NCBI GenBank assembly: GCA_007922195.1
Contig: ML682067.1
Coordinates: 2,364,495 to 2,428,494 of the forward strand
Length of the DNA stretch: 64,000 nucleotides
From: Podocnemis expansa
Taxonomy: Eukaryota > Chordata > Testudines > Podocnemididae
Reading direction: 5' to 3'
Below the pieces are notes generated by a model. That model was given only the letters and a program-made list of their open reading frames with translations. It was not told the origin of the DNA and ran no database searches. Positions within the stretch are counted from its first letter, which is position 1; each line of letters opens with the position of its first letter. A program made the position numbers and the translations under genes. This document shows, piece by piece, positions 48,680-58,997 of the stretch.

Positions 48680-48850
48680 GCTGATTTTATTTCAAGTTCT
48701 GCCACTGACTCACTGTGTGACCTTGAGGAAGTCTCAAACTCTCTGTGCATCAGTTTAGCTATTTGTAAAAACAGATTTTTATCTACCTTATAAAGAGTAC
48801 AGTGTTGCTTAATTAGTTGCTTGCAAACTGTTTTGAGATCCTCTGATGAA
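48680..48850 (+). repeat. MIR/CORE-SINE fragment
   Basis: The words TTCTGCCACTGACTCACTGTG, TGACCTTGAGGAAGTCTC and CTCTGTGCATCAGTTTAGC are the conserved core of MIR-type SINEs. The tail continues to TTTTGAGATCCTCTGATGAAA. Confidence 0.8.
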
Positions 48851-48854
48851 AGGT

Positions 48855-49520
48855 TTCAGAGGGGTAGCCATATTAATCTATGTTCAGCAAAAGAAGTGGA
48901 GTCCTGTGGCACCTTAGGGTATGTCTATACTGGAGGCTCTGTTAAGTTGCCCTAAAAATGTCAACTTAAAGTTGATCTTATTTAGTTGACTTCGAGTGTC
49001 CACACTGAAAACTCCTGTCAACTGCCTGCATCCATACTGGCAGGTGCTAGGTCAACAGAGGAGTGATGCATTGTGGGTAGCTGCCCACATTGCACTGGAG
49101 AAGTGCCCTCCTCCCCCAGCCACTCCTTTAAAACATGAAGCATGCACAGCACCCTTCCTCATGGCCAGGAAGTTTGGGATGGGGCCTGGAGGCCAATTAG
49201 GTGGACTTCAGGGCTTTCTGTGTCTATACTGGCTTAAGTCGACTTACTAAGGTCAACTTAAGAGTTAAGGCAACCTTAAGAGATGGTGTTATTAATTTGA
49301 ATTAAGAAAGCACTTAAGTTGACTTAGTAAAAGCCCAGTGAGGCCGCAGGAGTCTGTAAGTTGACCTAAGGCTCCAGTGTAGATACACTGGTAGAGCCTA
49401 ACAAAAAATTTTGTGAGACAGAAGCATTCATGGTCTGGAAATGGGTGCCAGCCCATGAAATATTATGCCCCCAAAAATTTGTTGTTGGTCTTTAAGGTGC
49501 CACAGGACTCCTCATCATCG
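48855..49520. repeat. Retroposon 'X' copies, direct and inverted, around a MITE
   Basis: The plus-strand part is 48855-48916 (GTAGCCATATTAATCTATG, GTCCTGTGGCACC) and stops at TTA, where MITE C2 begins. After the MITE, 49394 resumes with CTAACAAAAAATTTTGTGAG. At 49440-49520 there is a second, inverted copy (AATTTGTTGTTGGTCTTTAAG, GTGCCACAGGACTCCTC). The two copies form a head-to-head arrangement. Confidence 0.6.
48917..49390. mobile_element. Harbinger-type MITE, TTAAGTCGACTTAA family (copy C2)
   Basis: Left end GGGTATGTCTATACTGGAG, right end CTCCAGTGTAGATACACTG (decayed). Flanks are TTA (48914-48916) and GTA (49391-49393). The retroposon X word TTAGAGACTAAC is reconstituted across the site, which fixes the borders. 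Terminal zones contain AAGTCGACTTACTAAGG and GTCAACTTAAG words; the centre is short and GC-rich. Confidence 0.78.
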
Positions 49521-49807
49521 TCTAAAAAAGACACTGATGTACAGTACTCTGTATTATTACTATTCAGTAAATTCACTGAAAGAAAAACTGCATGTTTTCA
49601 GTACAAAGGAGCATTTCCAAAAATCTGTCTTTACACAAATTTTGCTACCTGGGGTGCTGTTAAGAATCAACACATGCTTAGAAATGTAAGTGAGAATACA
49701 GAATTCTGAAATAAAATGCAAGTGACATAGCATATGATCACTTGGCAATGCCTCACAGGTCATGATCTGGTGATGAACTTTTAATGAATGTATATTAGTT
49801 AAAGCCC

Positions 49808-49925
49808 TGCAAATAGTGAAGTGGCTAGCACCTCTGCTTAACGTGCAGAGGGCCCTGGGTTCAAACCCCAGGGGGTTGGACTTGATGATCTCATGAGGTC
49901 CCTTCCAACCCTATGATTCTATTCT
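49808..49925 (+). repeat. tRNA-derived SINE with a CR1 tail
   Basis: The 5' part folds like a tRNA: a D-arm region TAGTGAAGTGGCTAGCACC, an anticodon hairpin CTGC-TTAACGT-GCAG (anticodon AAC, as in tRNA-Val), and a T-arm CCTGG-GTTCAAAC-CCCAGG that includes the polymerase III B-box. It is followed directly by GGGGGTTGGACTTGATGATC and CCCTTCCAACCCTATGATTC, the terminus seen on CR1 copies in this window (10365-10417). There is no acceptor-stem complement, so it is a SINE, not a functional tRNA. It would be mobilised by CR1 protein acting on the shared tail. Confidence 0.82.
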
Positions 49926-51654
49926 AAGATACGGTAAGGTCATGTCTCTATTCTATTCTAATGTCCTAACCCAGTGTTAATTTAAATGAATTGGATCTTT
50001 TGTGTTCACTGGGGAGATGAATGGAATCTAAACTGAACCACTTCCTTAATTCTTGTAGACTGCAGTGCTAGAAACTATAAATGGATGAACAATAGTGAAG
50101 TTTGGACACTGGGGCTAATAATACAATTCATGTTCCAGAAAAGCAATAACCTATGACACACAATAGCGGCTCAATACCCCCTGCAGTTCTTTTGTAATGT
50201 ATTATTTGTAAGGACTATTTCTTTAAAAAAAATGTAGACCAGGACTATTTCTTATCGTTCCCACATGGAACAAGTGGTGAAAGGGTTGTGGAAATCATTT
50301 TTATTGGTATCATATGTTTTCTCTAAATGTTGCTATAGAAGTAGGCCTTTCTTGGTACTATTTACAATATGCTATTGTTTGACATCCAACATTATAAGTA
50401 TGTTTGAACAATTTATCCTTGTATCATCTTCCATTTTCTTTGTGGATTTAATTTGAGATAAATACACCAATATTTTTCTGAGGTTTTAAAAATTATTCTC
50501 ACTGCATCTGGGTGACTGAATGTTAAAGAAACAGCACAGATTATCTTGGCGGCCTAAACTCAGTGCATGACATTTCCAAGTATGAAGTGTGGCTTTAAAT
50601 CTTAGATTTGATAGCTTTTACTTCCCAGACCCCAAGATGATGCTATGTATTGAAGGTCTGCTCATCTCTTGCAGCTGAGGGGTTATTTTGCGACTCTTAG
50701 CTCTGTTGTTCCACTAAGCATTCTCAAACTTTCCAGCTGAAATGCAGCCTGAGGTCTGCCCAAGAGTTGGGAAAAAATAAGTGTCTTCTTAACATTCATT
50801 TTCTTTAAGTTATTTGCCTAATTGACACATGCCAATATCAACAGATCAAGGATTGTGATGCAGAGCTGCTGATGAAAATTTGTTGCAGAATATTTTCATT
50901 TTACTGAAAATTTTCCAGGTTTTCAAAAAGCTGAAAAAACGAATAATATATCTATACACCAACCAAAACAAAACAAAAATCAACCCAACCCAAGCCAACC
51001 CACTCAATATTTTTCAGTGAAAACCCATACGTTTTCCAGTAATAAAATAAATATATAAAACACATTAAAATGCCATTTCTTTTGAATGTTTTTGTTGACA
51101 ATACATGCCATTTTCCAACCAGCTACATACCATGTTAAAGATATACCAACTCACATGTGGGTTTCATATGCTTCTGTATGCCTGTACTGGGCTGGGCACA
51201 GGTAACCTGGTCTAGATCTTTAGTTGCTGTAAATTAGAATTGTTCCATTGAAGTCAATGAAGCTGCAGCTGAAAATCTAGCCTATGACTTTTATTCCTAA
51301 TTTCTCCTACTTTTGTCACAAACTGGGAGGTCTTTGATCATCTGATCAGAAATTCCATTAAATTCCCACGCAGACTAGCTGGTGATGCCTTTCATATGTT
51401 GTTATAAATCACAAATAGAGGCATAAAATTAATCTCCATTGTTAGGGTCAGAGCCTGACATTCTTACACTAAGGCCTTACGCCACAAACAGCCCTGCTGA
51501 ATTCAGTGGAACCAGTAGTCACAGAACAAGGATGGGATTTTCTGAAGTGCTTTAGCATTTTAGGAGTGTAAATCTCATTGATTTCCAACGGTGCATATGA
51601 TCCTAAATTACACAGACACTTTTGAAAATCCCGCCCTAAGATACTAGTACATTT
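49926..51654. other. Non-coding stretch with palindromic relics
   Basis: No gene is recognised. Old palindromic repeats appear near 51215-51285 (GTCTAGATCTTTAG and GAAAATCTAGCC, centre CCATTGAAGTCAATG) and at about 51525-51648 (GGGATTTTCTGAAGTGC against TTTTGAAAATCCCGCC). Confidence 0.5.
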
Positions 51655-52060
51655 GAGTTCCAAAGGGGCAGCCATGTTAGTCTAGTTCAGCAAAACAAGC
51701 AAGTAGTTCTCTGGCACTTAAAGACTAACAAATTTATTTATCGCATGAGCTTCTGTGGGAGAAAATCCCATTTCATCAGATGCTTTGAATAGGGAGGATC
51801 TTACAGAATGGGATGAAAATAAATATAAAGGTGGGTAAGTCATGGGGTCAGGTCATACTGTAACAGCAAATCAAAGCAGTTGTTAAGATTCAAACACTGG
51901 GAAACAGCACATAGAGGAAAGTGAAGTCAAGTCCCCTGTTGTAATGGGAAAAGAATCCATAGTCACGATTTAATCCTGCTTTCACACAACTGAATCTGCA
52001 TATCAGTTCTAGTTCAGCTGTTTCTCTTTGAAGTCTTGATGTCATATTGACTTGCTAGCA
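51655..52060 (+). repeat. Retroposon 'X', longest copy
   Basis: Starts AGTTCCAAAGGGGCAGCCATG, continues with TCTAGTTCAGCAAAACAAGC, TGGCACTTAAAGACTAAC, AAATTTATTTATCGCATGAG and CCATTTCATCAGATGCTTTG, then a 3' region (CAGGTCATACTGTAACAGC) also seen at 42014. It serves here as the reference for the other copies. The 3' limit is uncertain. Confidence 0.65.
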
Positions 52061-52553
52061 ATAGTGTAACAAGCCATCACCTATTTTATAGCCAGTAAGC
52101 CACATTTTTATTTCGTTGCTTGCATTTTGTTAACACTCCAGTGGCCTGCTAATTCTCAAGAAGCCTTGAAAAAATTCACCTTCCAGATTTCTTCTCCCGG
52201 TGATGACTTCTCTAAAGGCCTCTATTGTTCAAAGAAATATCTCTTATTTGATGTATAGCTAAATCAGATGAACATAGGATCACTGTAGCCTGTGTGGAAT
52301 GCAGTAAGAACAAGGCGAGCAAATCTGGCTATATTCAGTATTTCATTAAAATAAGAGTCCCCAGAATCACTGATGCTAAATCAGGATAGTCTCTGGAATG
52401 AGCCAAAGACTCTTCAAAAGGAGGAGCCATGGATGGAATGGGTCTAAGTAATTATGGGTAAATGCAGTACTGTACTCATAAAACCCTAAGAAACTAGTGC
52501 TAGTAGAAAGGCAGCATGGAAAAGGCAACAGAAAAGCTTTCATTAGCTAATAG
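52061..52553. other. Non-coding stretch
   Basis: No gene or repeat assigned. Confidence 0.45.
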
Positions 52554-52990
52554 TGGTCTAGCGAATGGAGTATTGGGCTGGCACATGTGAGATCAGTGTG
52601 CTATCCATATCTCCACCCCAACCAGGTTTGTGACCTTGGCCTGTCTATTCCTGCTTCTTCTTCTACCTTGTCTATTTTACAAGCTCTTTTGCATCAGGGA
52701 CTATCCCTCACAATATATTTGTATGATATGTAGCCCAATGGGGCCCTGGTCTTGGTTGGGACCACTGGCCATGTCTACACTATGGGCTTAAGTCGACTTA
52801 AGCAAAGCCCTGGCCACATTTGGAGTTTATTAAGTCGACTTAAGGGCTTCCTTAACTCAACTTAATAATTCTTACTCTTTAAGTCAACTTAGGCATTAAG
52901 TCAGCTTTATTAAGTCAACTTAACAAAGTTGACAGCTTTTGCAGTGTAGACATAGCCACTTGGTGCTATTTAGATATAAATAAAACATTT
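52554..52990 (+). repeat. MIR/L3-like composite repeat, split by a MITE
   Basis: The 5' part (GTCTAGCGAATGGAG, then TGTGACCTTGGCCTG) resembles a MIR-like head. The 3' part, AAGCTCTTTTGCATCAGGGAC and AGCCCAATGGGGCCCTGG, is the L3-like tail. It is interrupted at 52767-52957 and resumes with ACTTGGTGCTATTTAG. Confidence 0.6.
52767..52957. mobile_element. Harbinger-type MITE, TTAAGTCGACTTAA family (copy C3), 191 bp
   Basis: Ends GGCCATGTCTACACTA and AGTGTAGACATAGCC, flanks ACT on both sides (52764-52766, 52958-52960). The interior consists almost only of TTAAGTCGACTTAA words. The host tail repeat continues across the site. Confidence 0.85.
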
Positions 52991-54059
52991 ACATTTTTTA
53001 TTTGTTGAATTTCACAAAGAAAAATGAAACATAGTTCTGTGTGCAGAATAATAGGACATTTCCCTCTTGAGCTCTATAAAGACTGCTGCCTCCATTTTGA
53101 ACACTATAAAGCACCAAATTCTCTGAAGTTAAGTAATTTAGTCTCCATGCTAGCTTTATTATTCTGGGTCTCTCATTTGCAAAGCAATTGCCATTTGTGA
53201 TGAGTTATGTGCTGCTCTTTATCATGGGAGCTAGTTCCCACAAAAAATGAACTGAGGGCACAATCATATTAGGTGCAGGGCTTAGTTATGTTAAAATCAT
53301 GATCCTTGAGGTGCAAGATTGATATTCTATCAGTTAAGCAACCCAGGACTTTTAACAGCATTGATTTAATCAACTTTCTTTGGGATTCACAGGCAATGGG
53401 GCCTACTGATACAATAGCATGCTGCATAGTTTATATAATGCTTTCATCTCATTTTCAGTAACTATTTAAACAGAAATGTTTAGTTTTAGGTAAATGATAA
53501 CATAATGTTAAGCTATATTCTACTTCTGTGTACTAACAAAGGTCATGAATAGAGTAATAAGTGTTTGAGGTTTGCTGGATTGCTTTGATGTAAATTCTAT
53601 TTGCCACTGGTATTCTCCATTTACCACACGCATCCCGGGGGAATGGCTTGCCTGCATAGCTTATAAATTTGTTATAAATCATGTTTCTGTTACATCATTT
53701 CCAGCCTATCAGGGATAAAAGCACAATGTGATTTCTTTTTCCTATGTGGAATTTCCAGTTTGGTGGCATTTCTGCTTCATAATAAATTCCAGACAGTCAA
53801 TATTTCATGGTACATCTAAAGTTTGCATTTGGACCCAGTCTGGCTGACTGTTGAAAACTGTGGGAATTTTGCCAGTGGTTCCAATGGGAGCAGAACTGGA
53901 CCCTTTATGAGCGTTATTTTCCTTTGGTGTAGTAACATGAAGAAATGTCTAGGTTTACAAATATTTGATGTACTAATTATTTGCTGAAATGTTGATTCTG
54001 ATGCTAGCTGTAAGCAGCAGGTTTAATTTTAAAATTGTTTGCTTTTCTTTAAATTTTAG
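52991..54059. other. Non-coding stretch before the candidate exon
   Basis: AT-rich. A palindromic relic spans about 53831-53903 (GGACCCAGTCTGGC against GAACTGGACCC). Otherwise nothing recognised. Confidence 0.5.
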
Positions 54060-54095
54060 GACTACATAATTTAACCATTAAACATCAAAACAATG
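54060..54095 (+). other. Candidate 36-nt host exon with consensus splice sites
   Basis: A pyrimidine-rich acceptor tract (TTGCTTTTCTTTAAATTTTAG) ends at 54059, and a consensus donor GTAAGTGAAG begins at 54096. The 36 nt between are open in one phase (two bases, then LHNLTIKHQNN, then one base). Alternatively the exon is 5'UTR whose last three bases are an initiator ATG in good context (AAACAATGG). Either reading needs a transcript; I do not recognise the peptide. The chance of such a pair of sites in 64 kb is not small. Confidence 0.25.
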
Positions 54096-54207
54096 GTAAG
54101 TGAAGAAAGTGCCACCAGATACTGAGCAATCATGCAATATAATAGAATAATAACTATGACATAGCATCTTTCTGTTATATATACCTTCACCATCAAACAG
54201 GGTAGGT

Positions 54208-54728
54208 CAGGGGTCAGCAACCATTGCTGACCTCTGTGCTGATCCTTCCTGACCCTCAGCTGGTGCTGGCAGCCACCTCTGCTGAAAAACTGTGGTGGCT
54301 GCCTGAAAATTCAGCAGCAGTCATGGCTGGAGTGGGAGCACTTCCCAGGCATGTCATGGAAAGAAGTTGCCCAGCGTGGCTCATCTTGGTGGGGTGCCTG
54401 GGGACAGTGGTTCCCAGGAGTGCCATGAAAAGAAGCAGCTTCTTTCAGGGGTTCCCAGTCATGCTGCAGAAACAAGCTGCCCGGAGTGGCTCGTTGGGGC
54501 TCATCACTCTATAGATAGGAGCCACTCCAGGCTGCTTTCTTCTGTGTCACATGGAGGCATAGGCATGGCGGGCCCCCTGTGTTGCAGCTGCACCGGAAGG
54601 AAGCTGCCCACAGTGGCTTTTGGTGGCAGGAGTGGCAATGTCTGTGGTACTGCTGAGGGTGCTGTGTGCCACTCTGAATGGGCTCAGGTGCCACTGTTGG
54701 CAGACATGCCGGAGGTTGCCTACACCTG
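54208..54728. mobile_element. hAT-type MITE, 521 bp, GC-rich
   Basis: Starts CAGGGGTCAGCAACCATTG and ends GCCGGAGGTTGCCTACACCTG. Flanks GGGTAGGT (54200-54207) and GCATAGGT (54729-54736), 6 of 8 identical. Same terminal type as 41553-42005. Internal frames (up to 123 codons) show no transposase motif. Confidence 0.72.
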
Positions 54729-55128
54729 GCATAGGTGATGAAACTATATAGTTATTACATTTAAACTACTAGTCTAGCGTACTTAGTTAAATTGAAAGGA
54801 TATTCTAATTAGTTGAGTAAAGGCTAAGGGTATGTCTACACAGCACTTTTATTTTGAAATAACACTGGTTATTTCAAAATAAAAGATATTTGGTCCACAT
54901 GACGTTTTCTTATTTTGAAATGACGGATCCCGTCATTTCGAAATAAGAACCGTCGTTTCAAAACAGGTTAAACCCCAATTGTTTAGAAATAACACTGTTT
55001 GGACATGTTATTTCAAAATAATGGTTATTTCGAAATAACGTGTTTTGACCTTCTTCCCAGGGTGCACAGCACCCACAGGCAGAAGGAAGTGCTGTCCCCT
55101 GTCAGTGTGCTGAGAGGCTTCTAGAGTC

Positions 55129-55470
55129 ATGTCAGCACGTGGCTCTGGAGCATTTGAGGGCAGACGGAGTGTCCCCGTCTGGAGCACTGGGGAGGTCCAG
55201 CTGCTCCTCACCATTTGGAGCAGGCAGGAAATCCTTTCCCAGTTCTGGGCTAGCCACCGGAATCGGGATGTATACGCCTACATCGCGGCAGAGTTGTCCT
55301 CCCAGAGCCGGGCGTGCACCACCGAGCAGGTGCGCTCCAAGATCAAGGCCCTGAGGCAGGACCATGCTAGGACCAGGGAGGCACCCAAGCTCCATGGGGC
55401 AGGTAGCACTGCTACCTGCCCTTTCTACAAGGAGTTGCATGCCTTCCTGGGGGCCAGCCAGGACAGTTGA
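55129..55470 (+). CDS. Myb/SANT-like (trihelix type) DNA-binding protein of the Harbinger element
   Basis: A 113-codon open frame. Its core resembles the Myb_DNA-bind_4/MSANTD family common in reptile Harbinger elements: a first helix with WSTGEVQLLLTIWS, a middle part with NRDVYAYIAAELSS, and a third helix TTEQVRSKIKALRQDH, followed by TCPFYKELHAFLG, which matches the family's CPYY-EL word. In known Harbinger elements this second protein binds subterminal DNA and brings the transposase to the nucleus and the ends. The start ATG at 55129 follows the hairpin array by about 100 bp. The frame stops after the domain; the carboxyl part continues in another frame and probably a further exon, so the protein is truncated or spliced. 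No typical host gene is implied. Confidence 0.7.
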   Translation: MSARGSGAFEGRRSVPVWSTGEVQLLLTIWSRQEILSQFWASHRNRDVYAYIAAELSSQSRACTTEQVRSKIKALRQDHARTREAPKLHGAGSTATCPFYKELHAFLGASQDS

Positions 55471-56734
55471 TACCGGCCACCGGCCCAGCACCTCCTCAGG
55501 CCTGGACCGAACAGACAGCAGCACAGAGGTGACGCTCAACGTCGGGCAGCCTCCTGTCCTGCCACCACCACCACCAGAGGCTGCGCCGGGGACTCCGGAG
55601 CCCTTCCCTGTCGCCCACGAGGACAGCGCCAGCGGCAAGGAGGAGCACCGGCCTGCCGACGTGCCGACCCTGAGGGAGTCCGACATGGATGATGGGACGT
55701 CCTGGCAGACATTCAGAGCCCCTGTCAGTGAGTCGTCCTGTCCCATACAAGCAGGCAGGGCTAGGTCTGCCCAGGTCACGGGCAGCGAGGGGGTCCAGCA
55801 CAGGGACAGGCAGGGCACGGGGGGGGGCAGAGGCCCGCCCATGGGCACGGGTATCAGGGAGACATGTGGCACCAGGGTGACAGGCCTCTGCGTGCCTGCG
55901 TTTGGGTAACACTGGATGGGTGTGACAGATGCAGCTGCATCTTGGGCAGGGTGCACAGCATGCAGACCAGACCACTGGCAAGTGGCCTTGGGAGACTCCC
56001 CAGAGCAACTCTTCTGGGTGAGTCCAGCTCACATTGTGGGCACCACTAGGCCCTGTGTCCCTCTGGGACAGTGTCCCACAGGACCCAGGTCCAGATTCCT
56101 GCTGACAATGAGGGTGGAGCTGTGTGCTGCAGACAGGCTGCACACAGGCAAGGCCAGCAGGCAGCAGGCTCCAACCCTGTTTTATGCTTCCCTCCAGCAG
56201 TTCGTGCAGCTGCTAGCCATCAGGCACGGAGCCCACCCAGCACCCCCAGACCCAGAAGGAGGAGGAGGGGCCCCTGGATGCGGGGGGAAGTCCTGGCCAG
56301 CCTGGAGGACTTAGGCAAAAGCGCCGAGGCATCCGCCCAGGCCTGGCGGCGACAGCAGGCCACCCATTAGGATGCCACCCTCCAGCTGCTGCGCCAGGGG
56401 GCCATCACTGATGACCACGTGGTGGCCTCATTTGAGCAGCAGGCTGTGGCCATGGAGTGGCAGGCCGTGGCCACGGAGTGGCAGGCCACGGCCATGGATC
56501 ACCTTGGCACAGCCCTGGGGGATGTGGCCACCAGTCTGTGGCGCATCGCTAATAACACCACCCCACCAGGAGCTGGCAGAGCACCTCCTCAGGGTGCTCC
56601 TCCAAGGCGGCCACAGATCCAGGGTGGCCATGGGCAGGGCCATGGCAGATCCCCTCACCAGGCCCCCCACCAAGGCCATGCTTGAGAACCCCCCCCCAGT
56701 GACCCCCCCCACTCTAACCCCATCTCCCAGTTGA
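55471..56734 (+). pseudogene. Carboxyl-terminal remnants of the Myb-like Harbinger protein
   Basis: Downstream of the domain an open frame of different phase (in the 55364-55909 ORF) has an acidic, proline-rich composition (LPPPPPEAAPGTPEP, then ESDMDDGTSWQTF), like the linker of such proteins. Further on, the frame of 56071-56685 contains a coiled-coil-like stretch with tandem WQAVATEWQATAMDHL units interrupted by one TAG near 56368. Family members end in a helical region of this kind. Whether the pieces were joined by an intron or by frameshift cannot be told here; GT/AG borders near 55730 and 56200 should be tested. Confidence 0.5.
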
Positions 56735-56864
56735 AGGCCCTCCCCCCCACAGTGACCGCACACATTTCCCCATCCCCTAACCCTCTCCAGCCCTTCCTTG
56801 CCCTAACCCCCCTGTTGTGTTAAAATAAACAGTTCACAATTGATATTAGTGAGTGTGTTGTGTT

Positions 56865-58210
56865 TTATTGGGTGTGCTTCACAGTGCGGGTGGATGGGTG
56901 GGGGCTGGCTGTGGTAGAAGGGGGGAGAGGGTAGTGTGTGCCAGGGCAGGCCTGGCCTTCAGAGGTCCTCCTCTGTGGCAAAGCTGTTTGCGAGTGTGTC
57001 ACGTACTGTGACAGCCCTTCTTGATGCCCACTCCTGTGGGGGCACAGGTATGGCTGCTTATATTGGCCCCCAATGAGCTGGGCCTCGGCCTCCCAGGTAG
57101 CAGCAACGGGCTCACCCCACAGCTCGCAGAAATTGTGCAGGGCCACGCACGTGCTGATGACCTCCAACGTCGTCTCCTCCCCACGGTGGTGGCGGGTAAG
57201 GAGGCACCTCCACCGTGCCTTCAGCCGTCCAAAGGTCTGCTCAACCACCTGGTGGCAGCAGTTCAGAAGCCGATTGAAAAGCTGCCAGCGACTATCGAGG
57301 GGCCCTGCGTAGGGGCGCATGAGCCACGGGTGGAGGGGATACACCGCGTCGCCAACAATGAGGATGGGCACCTCTACTCCCCTGACATTGATGTTATGGG
57401 GGGGGCAGGGGGAGAAGGTGCCTGCTGCCATGCCCCAGTACATGGCAGAGTTCCAGAGGACTCAGGCAGCATGTGCCCTCCCTGGCCAGCCCACATAACA
57501 GTTCTGGAAGATGCCCTGGTGGTCAACAAGGGCCTGCATGATGACTGAGTAGTAACCCTTCCTATTGTGGCACTCAGCCGCTCAGTGCTCCGGGGCCCTC
57601 AAAGGGATGTGCGTGGCTTCCAGTATCCCCACACATTCAGGAATCCCAGGGTGGCCATGCAGTCCACGGTGTCCTGCAGCTCCCCTTGCGTGATGAGGCA
57701 CCGCAGCAGGATCCTGTTGATGGCCCTGGTGACCTGTATCAGGATGATCCCAATGGTTGACTTGCCAACCCCGAAGAGGTGCGCCATGGACCTGTAGGAC
57801 TCCAGGGTGGCCATCTTCCACAGGGCTATGGCCACTCTTTGGTTCACAAGGATGGCCGGACGCATGGCGGGGTCCCTTCGGTGCAGCAGCGGGGTGAGTT
57901 CTGCTACCAGGTGGTCAAAGCTGGCCCTGGTTAGCCTGAAATTCCTCTGCCACTGGTCATCCTCCCAGGTTCGGAGCACTACCCGCGCCCAGTAGCCTGT
58001 GCTGGTCTCCTGGGCCCAGACCTGGCAAGGCACAGAAAGGGGCAGGGGAATTAGGGCCACTCTGAGGCCCAGGGTGCTGGCAGCCTGGGGCACAGCCTGG
58101 GCAGCATCAGGGTCTGCGAGCAGAGTGTCCCCCAACAGGAGTACACTCTGCAGGCGTGCAGCAGGGCTAGTAGCCACACGGTGAAAGCTAGGCAGTTGGG
58201 CAGCATCCAT
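56865..58210 (-). pseudogene. Harbinger DDE transposase (HARBI1-like), one frameshift and two TGA stops
   Basis: Minus-strand gene, probable start ATG at 58210. The amino-terminal part (58210 to about 57640) has the helix-turn-helix of the family: FRLTRASFDHLVAELTPLL, then PAILVNQRVAIALWKMAT, then SMAHLFGVGKSTIG. A one-base frameshift near 57640 leads into the catalytic domain, with VGILEATHIPLRAPEH, then a TGA stop, then RKGYYSVIMQALVDHQG, a second TGA before VLWNSAMYW, then VGDAVYPLHPWLMRPY (second catalytic D) and VVEQTFGRLKARWRCLL (catalytic E). Where the family has the first catalytic D (IDGTH), this copy reads LEATH, so D became E. The two stops are TGA where the family commonly has other codons; both fit single-base changes. 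The frame ends at 56865. Confidence 0.88.
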
Positions 58211-58588
58211 GCCTGTTGCTTGCAGAGTCCTGCTAGCCAGAATGGCCAGGGAAGTGAGGACGGGGCCAGCTTTTATAGGATTGGCTGCCAACATGGCCCA
58301 GGGAGGGGGCCATGTTGCCACACCTCCCATGGTGCCCGTCTCCTAAAGCGAAATAGCAAGTCCTGGGTTTGGACATGCTAGTTTGATTCCAGCTTTTCCC
58401 TTATTTTGATTTGGTTTTTGGTTATTTCAATTCCAGCTATTTTGAAATAACATTTTGGTTTCAAAATAACTTATTTTGAAATAAGTTATTTCGAAACAGC
58501 AGGCTACATGTAGACATAGCCTAAGAAACTCTAGGCCTGCAAACATTTACGTACGTAAGTAACTTGAAATAGCCCCATTGATCTCAAA

Positions 58589-58994
58589 GGGTACGTCTAC
58601 ACCATGTGTTTAAGTCGACTTAAGGGCCCTTAGGTTGACTTAAACAGAGCCCTGTCTACACTATAGGGCAATAAAGTTGACTTTAGGGTCCAGTAAAGTC
58701 GACTTTATACGGTCCACTTATAAAGTCAACTTTACCATTAAGCCAACTTTATTAAGTCGACTTAAGGCAATGTGGACTTAATAAAGTTGACCTATTGCAG
58801 TGGGGCCATTAAATCGACTTTATAAAGGTGATGTAAGCCAGGGCACCCATTTAAAGTCGACTTTATACAGTCGACTTAATATAGTGTGGACTCACTAAGT
58901 CGACTTAATAAGGTCTACTTAAAGTCGACTTTAAGTAGACTTTATTAAGTCAACTTAATAAAGTCAACTTAGCTTTTACAATGTAGACATAGCC
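58589..58994. mobile_element. Harbinger-type MITE, TTAAGTCGACTTAA family (copy C4)
   Basis: Ends GGGTACGTCTACACCATG and AATGTAGACATAGCC with AAA on both sides (58586-58588, 58995-58997). The interior is the most regular palindrome array of this family in the window, alternating TTAAGTCGACTTAA and AAAGTCGACTTTA, with many centres still intact. It starts 67 bp after the coding element. Confidence 0.87.
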
Positions 58995-58997
58995 AAA

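Larger units (their letters stand above)
54828..58521. mobile_element. PIF/Harbinger DNA transposon, 3694 bp, nearly autonomous
   Basis: The ends are GGGTATGTCTACAC and TGTAGACATAGCC, flanked by TAA on both sides (54825-54827, 58522-58524), the classical Harbinger target duplication. Subterminal zones (54840-55040 and 58400-58510) hold arrays of TTATTTCGAAATAA hairpins. Between them lie two convergent genes, a Myb/SANT-like protein on the plus strand and a DDE transposase on the minus strand, the two-gene plan known for this superfamily. The coding part is GC-rich in contrast to the AT-rich ends. Lesions in both genes make this copy inactive, but they are few, so it is relatively young. Confidence 0.93.

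Noticed and set aside
49808..49872. Functional tRNA-Val gene
   Set aside because: There is no acceptor stem complement and it is fused to a CR1 tail, so it is a SINE head.
55132..55956. 274-codon minus-strand frame
   Set aside because: It is antisense to the Myb-like gene of the Harbinger element in very GC-rich sequence. The sense strand has the recognisable domain.
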